Of a stretch of DNA of 64,000 bases, positions 44,496 through 53,994 are shown piece by piece. A program made the translations under genes and the position numbers. Location of the stretch: positions 1 through 64,000 of the forward strand of contig CAMTXU010000002.1 of the NCBI GenBank assembly GCA_947085815.1, given 5' to 3'. This stretch comes from Fen-1258 sp947085815 (GTDB lineage Bacteria; Bacteroidota; Ignavibacteria; Ignavibacteriales; Melioribacteraceae). The notes below the pieces were generated by a model. The model was not told the DNA's origin, did no database searches, and saw only the letters and a program-made list of their open reading frames with translations. How positions within the stretch are numbered: position 1 is the stretch's first letter; each line of letters begins with the position of its first letter.

Positions 44496-44993
44496 ATGAG
44501 TAAAAATTATATCATCCGCAGCTTTGAGGAAAGCGATCAAAGTAAGACGCTGATTATCTTCAACCGCTTTGCTAAAGAAAGTTTTGCGGTTTATTGTGAA
44601 GAAGAATTGCAGGAAAATCAATTTCTAAAATTGCTGGACAATGCTAAAATTATTTTAGTCATAGAGGAAAAAGATAAGGTAATTGGGTTTGGTTATATAA
44701 GTAATTATAAACCCTACCCTAATTTTAGTCATACGGGAGTTTTGACATACTTCATTCTGCCCGAATATACAGGTAAAGGAATTGGCACAAAATTATTCAA
44801 CCAGTTGATTTCAAAAGGGAGAGAGATCGGTATAACAAATTATTTAGCACACATTTCTTCGAAGAATGTTCAGAGTTTGAGATTTCATGAAAAGCTTGGT
44901 TTTGAGGAAGTAGGCATGCTTAAAAATGTTGCTTTTAAGTTTGGCGAACTGATTGATATTATCTGGGTGCAAAAACAATTTGGTGAACAGTGA
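44496..44993 (+). CDS. GNAT-family N-acetyltransferase
   Basis: 165 residues with the GNAT fold: IRSFEESDQSKTLIIFNRF at the start, the acetyl-CoA loop ILPEYTGKGIGTKLFNQLI (Q/R-x-x-G-x-G/A type) near residue 88, and SSKNVQSLRFHEKLGFEEVGMLKNVAFKFGE at the end, as in phosphinothricin-acetyltransferase-like proteins. Substrate unknown. The GTG start of rarD overlaps its stop. Confidence 0.9.
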   Translation: MSKNYIIRSFEESDQSKTLIIFNRFAKESFAVYCEEELQENQFLKLLDNAKIILVIEEKDKVIGFGYISNYKPYPNFSHTGVLTYFILPEYTGKGIGTKLFNQLISKGREIGITNYLAHISSKNVQSLRFHEKLGFEEVGMLKNVAFKFGELIDIIWVQKQFGEQ

Positions 44994-45877
44994 ATCGCGG
45001 AATAATATTATCCCTTAGCGCGTATATATTCTGGGGTCTTCATCCAATTTACTGGAAACTCCTCCATGAAGTTCCTTCGATTGAGATAGTAACTCATCGA
45101 ATTATATGGTCACTGCTCTTCTTTGCAATCATAATTTCTTACCGGAAGGGGTGGAAAGAAATGATCATGAAGATTGAGGGGAGTGACAATAAAATAATTT
45201 TGTTTTTGCCCGCGCTGCTTATTGGTTCCAATTGGTCTTTATATATCTGGGCAGTTAATGCGGGTTTCATCGTGGAGACTAGTCTCGGTTACTTTATCAG
45301 TCCCTTGGTTAGCGTTTTTTTAGGTGTACTCTTTTTAAAAGAAAACTTAAGAAAGATCCAGTGGCTTTCTGTTTTAATTGCTTCTGCCGGCGTAATAATC
45401 ATAACATTCATCTACGGGCAATTTCCTTGGATATCAATTTTCTTAGCGGGCACTTGGGCAACTTACGGGCTGCTCAGAAAAAAATCTCCTCTCAGTTCAA
45501 TAGAGGGCTTAACTTTAGAGACGGCGCTTCTTGCTGCGCCAGTTATAATCTACATTCTATATTTAACAGCTTACGGGGGAAGTTCATTTATAATGAACAC
45601 CTCAACTACGATTCTTTTAATTGGCAGCGGCGTGATGAGCGGGTTGCCACTTCTTATATTTATTATGGGTGCTCGAATGATATCCCTTTCATTGATTGGA
45701 ATATTGCAATATATATATCCAACATTATTACTTTTTGTGGGAGTTTTTATTTATGGTGAACCGTTGAGCGATGCGAAACTTAGCGGATTCATCTTTATTT
45801 GGATTGCTCTAATTATCTTCTCAATCGAAGGAACTTTCTACTTAAAAAGAAAAAGAGCTGCTGTTTCAACCGCGTAA
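44990..45877 (+). CDS. rarD: RarD-type EamA-family transporter
   Basis: 295 residues with about ten membrane helices. GTG start overlapping the previous stop (GTGA). GIILSLSAYIFWGLHPIYWKLL at the N-terminus and NWSLYIWAVNAGFIVETSLGYFISPLVSVFLGVLFLKE near residue 80 are the RarD signature. Thought to export or import small metabolites; in this operon (MocR, aminotransferase, GNAT) it may carry the related amino compound. That link is inference. Confidence 0.9.
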   Translation: MNRGIILSLSAYIFWGLHPIYWKLLHEVPSIEIVTHRIIWSLLFFAIIISYRKGWKEMIMKIEGSDNKIILFLPALLIGSNWSLYIWAVNAGFIVETSLGYFISPLVSVFLGVLFLKENLRKIQWLSVLIASAGVIIITFIYGQFPWISIFLAGTWATYGLLRKKSPLSSIEGLTLETALLAAPVIIYILYLTAYGGSSFIMNTSTTILLIGSGVMSGLPLLIFIMGARMISLSLIGILQYIYPTLLLFVGVFIYGEPLSDAKLSGFIFIWIALIIFSIEGTFYLKRKRAAVSTA

Positions 45878-46039
45878 ACTATATCTGAATATTGAAAATT
45901 CTTCATCATGTTTGAATTTTATCTCTTTCCTAATCTCCGCGTAGCTTTCAATAGACGATTAACAGTGTACAACCAAAAGTTTAATGATACCTACCAATTG
46001 TTTATATTAAGAATGTAAACGAACCGGCTCAGAGTATAA

Positions 46040-49000
46040 ATGGCACAAAAAAAAATAATCCTTGGGAATGAAATATTATTCGTCAACCGCTCATTTCCAA
46101 AATACGAATTCCATATATCGAGAGATGTAAGAAAAAAATATGAGATTGATGATGAATTATTCTCCATTAGCGGAAATATTATTTTTGCTGATTTCCGCGC
46201 GGTGCGAAATTTTGCTCAAAAATTGAATGAGAAGAGAGAGGTAAAAAATTACGTTTCAGCGGGCAAGGTAAACGCTGCGGGTTTGATGGACGAGATTTAT
46301 CATTATCTTTTTCGGATCTACGAACTTCAAGTCAATCCCGGTGTTTTCAATAAAGCATTGAATCATCTCAATAAAAATGTTGGGGAAGAGGATACTCGTA
46401 AATTACTATTTGATTTTATCTCTCACTTTCCACCAACAGATGTGTATAAAGGAAATATCAGCGCGTTCGATTATCTAAATTCGTTTAGTGCCGACCGGTC
46501 GAATGCGGAAGTGACTCTTGAAGAATTAATCCTACTTTTTATGGCTAACTTTAACCCGGCAAATATTCAATTGATTGAACTCTTCGACGAAAAGTATCTT
46601 TCCGAAAAAAATCTTTATAATAAAATTATTTCGGAACTCGATCTCTTTTTCCAAAAAGAAGAAAAATTTGGTCCAGGTGAGAAGGATATATTTACACTTT
46701 TCAAAACTCCAATACTCAACAATCCGGATAGTATCGAAGCTCAACTCGATTTCATACTCGAGCACTATAAAATTATTCTTGACGAAAAGTTTATCCGCAA
46801 AATACTTAGCAGTAAAGATTTAATTAAAGAGGATTACATCTTAGAACACGGCGGACCGGGAGGTGCGCCAACTGTAGTGCCTCAATACAAAGGTGAATTC
46901 GGTGAGGATGACTTTTTAATCCTTGGCAAATCCGGTTATAAATATGCACTCGATAGTTCAAAAGATTATGATGAACCGGAGAATTTTACTCCCGATACCA
47001 ACTGGATGCCGCGAGTTGTTGTCATCGCAAAGAACAGTTATGTCTGGTTAGATCAACTGTCAAAAAAATATGGACGCAACATAAGAACTCTGGATCAGAT
47101 TCCGGATGAAGAACTGGACGAACTTGCACAATGGAATTTTAACGGATTGTGGCTGATCGGAATCTGGGAACGGAGCAGTGCATCAAAAAAAATAAAACAT
47201 ATTATGGGAAATATCGATGCAGTCTCTTCGGCGTATTCACTTTATGATTATCAGATTGCTTACGACCTGGGTGGTGAGTACGCTTACAATAGTTTAAATG
47301 AGCGCGCACGTGCACGTGGAATTCGACTCGCCAGTGATATGGTTCCAAACCATACCGGAATATATTCTAAATGGGTGATTGAACATCCGGAATATTTTAT
47401 TCAATCAACACATCCCCCGTTTCCAAATTATAGTTTTAATGGTCCGGATCTTTCAGAAGACTCTTCCGTTCAGCTGCGGATTGAAGATGGATATTGGAAT
47501 CGAAGCGATGCAGCAGTTGTGTCGCAAAGAATTGATAATCGAACCGGAGAAGTAAGGTATATCTATCACGGCAATGACGGAACGAATATGCCGTGGAACG
47601 ATACGGCTCAACTCAACTTGATTCGTAAAGATGTTCGTGAAGCTGTGATTCAAAAAATATTTGAGGTCGCGCGTAAGTTTTCAATTATTCGATTCGATGC
47701 CGCTATGACTTTGGCAAAAAAACATTTTGCGAGATTGTGGTATCCCGAACCGGGACGCGGAGGCGATATTCCATCACGCTCGGATTATGCGATGACCAGA
47801 GAAGAATTTGATAAAACTTTTCCCGAAGAATTTTGGCGTGAGGTCGTTGATAGAATTAATAATGAATTGCCCGATACACTTCTATTGGCTGAAGCATTTT
47901 GGTTGATGGAAGGATACTTTGTTCGCACGCTTGGTATGCACCGTGTTTACAACAGCGCGTTCATGCACATGATGATGAAAGAAGAAAACTCAAAGTACCG
48001 CGATCTAATTTCCAACACACTCGAGTTCGAACCGGAAATCTTAAAACGTTATGTAAATTTTATGAGCAATCCCGATGAAGAAACGGCGATTAAACAGTTT
48101 GGGACTGATGATAAATATTTTGGTGTCTGTTCGTTGATGGTTACTTTACCTGGATTACCAATGTTCGCTCACGGACAGATAGAAGGATTTACCGAAAAAT
48201 ATGGAATGGAATATCAGCGTGCGTATTATCATGAAGTCCCGAATCAATGGCTGCTTGATCGGCATAAGCGCGAAATATTTCCGCTGATGAAGAAACGATA
48301 CTTATTCTGTCAAGTTACAAATTTCTGGTTGTTCGATTTTGTTACCGATCATGGGACAGTAAATGAGAATGTGTTTGCATACACCAACAGTGAACACGGT
48401 GAACGCGCACTGATATTCTACAATAACAAGTATGAGAATACTTCCGGAAAAATTCACTACTCATCGCCGAAGTTAATGGCGAACTATAGCGGCTCTAAAG
48501 GAATCGAGACCAGAACTATCGCCGATGCGCTTAGTATCAATCCGTCACGCAAACACTTTTACATTTACAAAGAACACATTTCCAATTTAGAATTTATCAA
48601 GACCGGGAGTGATATCGCTCATAATGGGTTCAAAATAGAGCTCGGCGCTTTTAAACTGCAAATCTTTCTTGATTGGCGGGAAGTCTATGATGAATCCGGC
48701 GAGTGGGAAAAGTTAGCGTGGAAACTCGGTAACACCGGTGTAAAAAATATGTGGCGCGCCTTAGAAGAGATGAAACTCGAATCGATTCATAATGCATTTG
48801 AAAGTATGTTCAACGAGGATTCAATTGATGGTTTTATTAAGACATGCGTTCTGGAGGATGCGAAAGCTAGAGAAGAAGATCGGATCAGTTTTATTGATGG
48901 AAAATATTTTACTCTGCTGACAACCGTAAAAAATCAGTTCGCTCTTGATGCTGATCTCCAACCAATCATTGATACATTTGAGGAGGAAATCGTTTCTGTC

Positions 49001-49678
49001 CGAAAATTAAATCACATGCTTGATGATGAATTTGATTACAAGAAAAACTCAGTTTATAAAGAAATACATCATGCGGTGCAAATTTCACGAGATACGAATT
49101 ATCATGATAACTCAATAATATTTATGTTATGGCTGATAGTCTCGAATATGAAGGAACTGTTTCCTATTGAAGGGACAATCAACAAAGAAAATTATGTTGA
49201 TGTAATGCTGCTCGATTCACCTGTGAAAAGAATTTTGAAGAGATTAGGCAGAGGAGATTCTGAAATTTATAGCGAGATTAATCTTTTGAATATTTTTCAC
49301 AGTGACTCAACTGACATGCTTAAAATCTTTACTCCGCAAGAATATGATGCAATGAAAGAAAATCTGGTAGATGACCTGATTGAAGTAAGAGAAAATAGTC
49401 TGTTAGAATTGCTTGCAAAAGAATCTACCAAGAAGTTTCTCGGTGTAAATGAACATGAAGGAACCTGGTATTACAGTAAGGAAAAATTTGAGGAATTACT
49501 TGATTGGATGTTTACTTTATCTAGTTTAGAATTGATGAAAGATGAAATTGTCTCGATTGATGAGGTAGCCGAATCTTTCAAAGAATTATATAAACACTTT
49601 CAAGAGATATTAGGAATTTCGGAAATGGCAGAATATAAAGTGGAATTGCTCAAAGAAAAGTTAACTATTATTAAATGA
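46040..49678 (+). CDS. Very large GH13-like (alpha-amylase superfamily) protein
   Basis: 1,212 residues. The amylase barrel lies at about 345-850: region I SDMVPNHTG near 435, region II IRFDAAMTLAKKH near 548 with the nucleophile Asp, region III LLLAEAFW near 614 with the acid Glu. Region IV reads VNFMSNPDEETA, so the usual NHD has Pro in place of His. The first ~340 residues and the last ~330 (helical, no recognised domain) are extensions. No signal peptide, so probably cytoplasmic and acting on glycogen- or trehalose-like glucans; the exact subfamily is unclear. Confidence 0.85.
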   Translation: MAQKKIILGNEILFVNRSFPKYEFHISRDVRKKYEIDDELFSISGNIIFADFRAVRNFAQKLNEKREVKNYVSAGKVNAAGLMDEIYHYLFRIYELQVNPGVFNKALNHLNKNVGEEDTRKLLFDFISHFPPTDVYKGNISAFDYLNSFSADRSNAEVTLEELILLFMANFNPANIQLIELFDEKYLSEKNLYNKIISELDLFFQKEEKFGPGEKDIFTLFKTPILNNPDSIEAQLDFILEHYKIILDEKFIRKILSSKDLIKEDYILEHGGPGGAPTVVPQYKGEFGEDDFLILGKSGYKYALDSSKDYDEPENFTPDTNWMPRVVVIAKNSYVWLDQLSKKYGRNIRTLDQIPDEELDELAQWNFNGLWLIGIWERSSASKKIKHIMGNIDAVSSAYSLYDYQIAYDLGGEYAYNSLNERARARGIRLASDMVPNHTGIYSKWVIEHPEYFIQSTHPPFPNYSFNGPDLSEDSSVQLRIEDGYWNRSDAAVVSQRIDNRTGEVRYIYHGNDGTNMPWNDTAQLNLIRKDVREAVIQKIFEVARKFSIIRFDAAMTLAKKHFARLWYPEPGRGGDIPSRSDYAMTREEFDKTFPEEFWREVVDRINNELPDTLLLAEAFWLMEGYFVRTLGMHRVYNSAFMHMMMKEENSKYRDLISNTLEFEPEILKRYVNFMSNPDEETAIKQFGTDDKYFGVCSLMVTLPGLPMFAHGQIEGFTEKYGMEYQRAYYHEVPNQWLLDRHKREIFPLMKKRYLFCQVTNFWLFDFVTDHGTVNENVFAYTNSEHGERALIFYNNKYENTSGKIHYSSPKLMANYSGSKGIETRTIADALSINPSRKHFYIYKEHISNLEFIKTGSDIAHNGFKIELGAFKLQIFLDWREVYDESGEWEKLAWKLGNTGVKNMWRALEEMKLESIHNAFESMFNEDSIDGFIKTCVLEDAKAREEDRISFIDGKYFTLLTTVKNQFALDADLQPIIDTFEEEIVSVRKLNHMLDDEFDYKKNSVYKEIHHAVQISRDTNYHDNSIIFMLWLIVSNMKELFPIEGTINKENYVDVMLLDSPVKRILKRLGRGDSEIYSEINLLNIFHSDSTDMLKIFTPQEYDAMKENLVDDLIEVRENSLLELLAKESTKKFLGVNEHEGTWYYSKEKFEELLDWMFTLSSLELMKDEIVSIDEVAESFKELYKHFQEILGISEMAEYKVELLKEKLTIIK

Positions 49679-49690
49679 TAGAGAAATAAT

Positions 49691-50731
49691 TTGGCATGGG
49701 TTGATAAAAATAAGCTCCATAAATGCTTAATTGCCGTTTTTGATGAATCCATAAGCCATTCCTAATTAACAGAACTTGTCAGAATATCACGATTAATAAT
49801 TCAATCATACCTTATCAATTACCGTTCTAAAGTATTAAATCTTATTGCTAGAAATGGAATTACGATAACTGATCTCTCCTACGATTGTATTGCAGATGCC
49901 TTTGCAAGGAATGGAGAAAACAAGTTCCATATTAAAAATTCATTTCTTCCTTAAACCAAAACATTGATGAAATAGAAGCAGTAAATCTATTTCTCGCTTA
50001 TAAAAGTTTTTTGATCAAAGTCGCCGATGCTCAGTTGTCTAAACTATATTCACAATCGGACCCCTATCGGCTCAAAAATTCTTAGAAATATTAAAGATGT
50101 TGTACGGCGTTTTGACAAATATACAATAGTAAAAAGTTTAAGAGGGTTGACTTTAGTTGTAAGTAACAATGATGAATTATTTTGCAAGCCTGAATTCCCA
50201 TTAGAAAAAATAATAACTGAATTTAGCATGAATGGTAATGAATCGGATACTAATTCATTATTGGAACGGTTACACCAGGTTCTAATTAATCAAAATGAAT
50301 ACCGGAAAAGTATTTTACTTACGGATACTGTATCATTATTCAAAAAATATTTTAGTGCTGAGATAAATGATGCATATGAAATAAATGAATTATTACTTTT
50401 ATCTCCGGTTCATAATGATGGATTTGAAGAATACGAAATCATTCAAGTAAAGCAGAAAGTTGAAAACTATATCAAAGAAAAAATTTTGTTGGACTATTTT
50501 GTCAAAGGGAAAATCAATAAAGAAGAAGCTGAATCTATTTATTTAGCGATAAGAGATATTATCAATGACTGGTATTTTGGTGTTGAGACTAAGGATTCAA
50601 TCTATAGTTATTTTAGTGCCCATCACCATTTAGAAAAAGAAGAATATCTAAAAAATTACAGAACTAAAGTAGAATATCTAGTAAAACTTGCACGCGATGA
50701 GTTTGCAAATTATCTGCTAAAAGAGATATGA
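49691..50731 (+). pseudogene. Multiply frameshifted gene upstream of a zinc-finger membrane protein
   Basis: Three frame changes break one coherent protein. It starts (TTG 49691) AWVDKNKLHKCLIAVFDESI, shifts near 49764 into LTELVRISRLIIQSYLINY.., shifts near 49950 into NQNIDEIEAVNLFLAYKSF.., and shifts at the A-run 50073-50077 into ILRNIKDVVRRFDKY.., after which 220 residues are intact to 50731. The protein is helical and charged. I do not recognise its family; its position before an anti-sigma-like zinc-finger gene hints at a sigma-like regulator, but no sigma motif is certain. Confidence 0.6.
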
Positions 50732-50788
50732 TTTTCAGCAAATGAATTAAAACGTAATAATATACATTATGGAATCAGAAAGAATAAA

Positions 50789-51280
50789 ATGAAAAACCAC
50801 ATAAACGATAACGAATTAGAATTATTACTTCTTGATAAACATCGCTTATCTGCTGAGCAGTTAAGAAGTATTCAAGAACATTTAGCTAAGTGTCATTTAT
50901 GCAGTGAGAATTATGAAAAGATGAAATCTTTCTATTCGTACATCGAAACTAATTCTGAAGAGCACGAAAAAAATGATTCTGAAACTGCTCAAAAAATATT
51001 AAGACAAAATGCACAGATAGAAAATGAAAAATTACTTGATGAACACAAAAGAGCAGTAGCTGTTTACAACGGCAGTTATGAAATTATTGAACGTACAAAG
51101 AAGTCCGTAGTAAGATGGATAGGAAATTATGTTGGGCATAATCCGCTAAAGTTTTCCGGTTCACTTGCACTTGTTGGTGCAATAATAGCAGTGATTCTTT
51201 ATTATAAAAAACCGGAAATCAAATATGTTAACCCCACACTTGCTGTTATTGAACTGGAGTTTATCAAACTTCAAATTTAG
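50789..51280 (+). CDS. Zinc-finger (zf-HC2-like) single-pass membrane protein
   Basis: 163 residues. The N-terminal part has HLAKCHLCSENYE, the HxxxCxxC zinc-binding motif of anti-sigma factors; a membrane helix (FSGSLALVGAIIAVILYY) is at about 128-145; a short tail follows. This is the layout of an anti-sigma factor that holds a cytoplasmic partner at the membrane. The gene before it is broken and the one after it truncated. The last residues (VIELEFIKLQI) may be altered by a deletion junction with the downstream pseudogene. Confidence 0.65.
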   Translation: MKNHINDNELELLLLDKHRLSAEQLRSIQEHLAKCHLCSENYEKMKSFYSYIETNSEEHEKNDSETAQKILRQNAQIENEKLLDEHKRAVAVYNGSYEIIERTKKSVVRWIGNYVGHNPLKFSGSLALVGAIIAVILYYKKPEIKYVNPTLAVIELEFIKLQI

Positions 51281-52107
51281 GGAGTATATGGACAAATGTT
51301 AAGAGTGGCCTTGGAGCTTGTACTGGTAATGTCATTATTACAAAAAATGGATTAGTTTTTGGCGGATCTGGAATCAAAGGAATATAAAAATCTACAGATT
51401 TTGGAAATACTTGGCAACAAATTAATAATGGGCTGACAAGTACAAATATTGCAACTATGATTGCCGATAATTCAGGAAATATATTTGTAGGAACTCAAAC
51501 AAATATTTATACTGGGATGCAAGGCAAAGGTATTTTTAAGACTACAAATAATGGTGTGAGTTGGCAAAATTTAACAAGCGGGATCACAACTGATGAGATT
51601 GCGCAACTTGCTCTAAGTTATAATGGTGCTGTGTTTACTTCTGGGGCAGGAAATCAGGCAATTTTCAAAAGTACAAATAGTGGAAGTACGTGGATTCAAT
51701 TCAATCAAGGATTACCTAATCCAGCGGATGTAGGTCCGATCGGAATTACAAAATCTGGATATGTTTTTGCTGCGGTGAATAATAAAATATATAAATACAT
51801 TGACCAAACAACCGATATCAAAGAGAAACATCCAGAAATTTCAACAAAGTATTCACTAGGTCAAAACTACCCTAACCCATTCAACCCGAGTACAACAATT
51901 TCATTTTCAATTCCCCAAACACAATTTGTTACGCTAAAAGTTTATGATATGCTTGGAAGGGAAGTATCAACATTTGTTAGTGAAGAAAAGCAACCCGGCA
52001 CTTATGAAGTAAAATTTAACGCAAGCAATTTACCAAGCGGAGTTTATTTCTATCGTTTACAAGCTGGAAGTTTTTCTCAAACTAAGAAGTTATTGCTGCT
52101 AAAATAA
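51281..52107 (+). pseudogene. Truncated Asp-box protein with T9SS sorting domain
   Basis: The frame GSIWTNVKSGLG..TKNGLVFGGSGIKG is open from the stop of the previous gene but has no start or signal peptide and contains a TAA at 51385-51387 where Tyr is expected (GI-stop-KSTDFGNTW). The rest is intact: Asp-box repeats KTTNNGVSWQNL and KSTNSGSTWIQF, then a complete type A T9SS sorting domain (QNYPNPFNPSTTI.., LPSGVYFYRLQ.., KKLLLLK). It is the C-terminal half of a secreted cell-surface protein whose 5' part is lost. Confidence 0.75.
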
Positions 52108-52122
52108 AATTGGAGAATTAGT

Positions 52123-52434
52123 ATGGACTTCCAAAATAATTCGCGCTTCAAAACACTTTTATCTCTCGGCAAAACATTATCTACTGTTGGGTGGGTAATT
52201 GTTGGTTTTGCTGGACTTACACTTCTTTTGAGTTTAGGAAGTTGTACAAGCGGTAACAAATTTGAAGGGACAATTGGTTTTATAATTGGAATACTAACTG
52301 CCGGATTTGGCTATCTTGTTGTAGCCAACGGACAAATAATTTCTTGCTTTGTCAGTATGGAAGATAACACACACAAAACTGTAGAATTATTGAATGAGTT
52401 GAAAAGCCAATTACCAAATTTTAATACAAAATAA
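52123..52434 (+). CDS. Small membrane protein of unknown function
   Basis: 103 residues with two membrane helices (about 20-42 VGWVIVGFAGLTLLLSLGS and 50-70 IGFIIGILTAGFGYLVVANGQ) and a charged C-terminal tail ending ELLNELKSQLPN. The pattern 'YLVVANGQIISCFVSMEDNTHKTVELL' is one seen in scattered small proteins of unknown role, some in mobile cassettes. GGAGAATTAGT precedes the ATG. It converges on nfnB with a palindrome between. Confidence 0.6.
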   Translation: MDFQNNSRFKTLLSLGKTLSTVGWVIVGFAGLTLLLSLGSCTSGNKFEGTIGFIIGILTAGFGYLVVANGQIISCFVSMEDNTHKTVELLNELKSQLPNFNTK

Positions 52435-52442
52435 ATAAACCG

Positions 52443-52464
52443 GAGACGCTCGATCGAGCGTCTC
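52443..52464. terminator. Perfect 22-bp palindrome between convergent genes
   Basis: GAGACGCTCGA meets TCGAGCGTCTC with no loop spacer. Placed between two convergent stops (52434 and 52474). On the minus strand it is followed by CCGGTTTATTTA, on the plus strand by AACAAAAAATTAA, so it may serve as a weak bidirectional terminator; the lack of a good T-run leaves a protein-binding site possible. Confidence 0.5.
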
Positions 52465-52473
52465 AACAAAAAA

Positions 52474-53994
52474 TTAATTCACCACCGCTTTTTCTTTTTC
52501 AATTTCTTCAGCTAACATCTTATTTATTGCTGCTGCAGCGCGTCTTCCTTCTCCCATCGCAAGAATTACTGTTGCTGCACCGAGAACAATATCTCCGCCG
52601 GCGAAAATTTTATCTACAGAAGTTTTTTGTGTCTCGTCCACAATTATGTTACCCCACTTATTTACGTTTAGCTGCGGAGTGGTCTGGCTAATCAATGGAT
52701 TACTTCCATTTCCAATTGCTACAATAACTGTATCTACATCAAGAATAAATTCGCTGTTGGGAATTAGAACGGGGCGGCGTCTTCCGGATGCATCCGGTTC
52801 ACCTAATTCGTACCGTACACATTCCATTTCCTTGACTCTGCCTTTATCATTGCCGATAATACTTTTAGCGTTTTGTAAGAATAAGAATTCAATTCCTTCT
52901 TCTTTTGCGTGAGCAACTTCTTCTTTACGGGCAGGCATTTCAACTTCGGTTCTGCGATAAACTACATAAACTTTTTCAGCACCAAGACGTTTTGCCATTC
53001 TTGCAGAATCCATTGCAACATTTCCGCCGCCAAGTACAGCAACTTTTTTTGATGGATAAATTGGAGTGTCCGCTTTACCTTTTTCGAAGGCGCGCATCAA
53101 ATTTGCACGTGTTAAATATTCATTCGCAGAAAATACCCCGACTAAATTTTCTCCTTCGATACCCATAAACATTGGCAACCCGGCACCGGTACCAACGAAT
53201 ACAGCGTTGTATCCATCTTTATCCATTAAATCGGTTAACTTTCTTGTTCTGCCTACAACAAAATTTGTTTTAAACTCTACACCCATTGCTGTTAACGTTT
53301 CAATCTCTTTGTCAATAATATCATTTGGTAATCTGAATTCTGGGATTCCGTAACGTAATACTCCGCCTAATTTGTGAAATGCTTCGAATACTGTAACATG
53401 ATGACCTTCTCTTCTGCAATCTGCGGCAACAACTAATCCTGCGGGACCGCTTCCAACGACTGCAACTTTTTTACCCGTAGAAGGTTTTATCTCTGGAATT
53501 GCAATTTTACCGGTGGCGCGCTCCCAATCGGCAACAAATCTTTCAAGTCTTCCAATTGCTACAGATTTATCCACATCTTTTAAAGCCTTTCCAACAGTGC
53601 AATTTAATTGGCACTGAGTTTCTTGTGGACATACTCTTCCACAAATTGCCGGAAGTAGAGAAGCCTCTTTGATTACACCAACGGCTTCATCCATCTGACC
53701 ATGAGCTAGATGATCTATAAATCTTGGTATATCGATCTGAACAGGACAGTCATCAACACAATTTTTCTTTACACATTGAAGACAGCGCATTGCTTCGATG
53801 CGTGCTTGTTCTATGGTATATCCAAGGGCAACTTCTTCCAGATTATGAGAACGAATTTCAGGATCCTGCGCAGGCATTTCCTGAGCAGGAATTTTCATTC
53901 TGTCTTTGGTTTTTAATCCATCTATATTTATTAGATAATCGGCTATTAACTTTTTTGCTTCTTCCGATAATTGTTCCGGAGTAAGATGACTCAT
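52474..53994 (-). CDS. nfnB: NfnB-type NADPH-dependent ferredoxin oxidoreductase large subunit (GltD family)
   Basis: 506 residues. An N-terminal double [4Fe-4S] module (CLQCVKKNCVDDCPV and CGRVCPQETQC..NC, about 72-135) is followed by FAD and NADPH folds: VAVVGSGPAGLVVAADCRREGH near 172, VAVLGGGNVAMDSARMAKRLG near 315, and GGDIVLGAATVILAMGEGR near 470. It belongs to the glutamate synthase small-subunit family. Because it overlaps an NfnA-type gene by 4 bp (ATGA), the pair is best read as electron-bifurcating transhydrogenase NfnAB rather than glutamate synthase. Confidence 0.85.
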   Translation of the reverse strand: MSHLTPEQLSEEAKKLIADYLINIDGLKTKDRMKIPAQEMPAQDPEIRSHNLEEVALGYTIEQARIEAMRCLQCVKKNCVDDCPVQIDIPRFIDHLAHGQMDEAVGVIKEASLLPAICGRVCPQETQCQLNCTVGKALKDVDKSVAIGRLERFVADWERATGKIAIPEIKPSTGKKVAVVGSGPAGLVVAADCRREGHHVTVFEAFHKLGGVLRYGIPEFRLPNDIIDKEIETLTAMGVEFKTNFVVGRTRKLTDLMDKDGYNAVFVGTGAGLPMFMGIEGENLVGVFSANEYLTRANLMRAFEKGKADTPIYPSKKVAVLGGGNVAMDSARMAKRLGAEKVYVVYRRTEVEMPARKEEVAHAKEEGIEFLFLQNAKSIIGNDKGRVKEMECVRYELGEPDASGRRRPVLIPNSEFILDVDTVIVAIGNGSNPLISQTTPQLNVNKWGNIIVDETQKTSVDKIFAGGDIVLGAATVILAMGEGRRAAAAINKMLAEEIEKEKAVVN

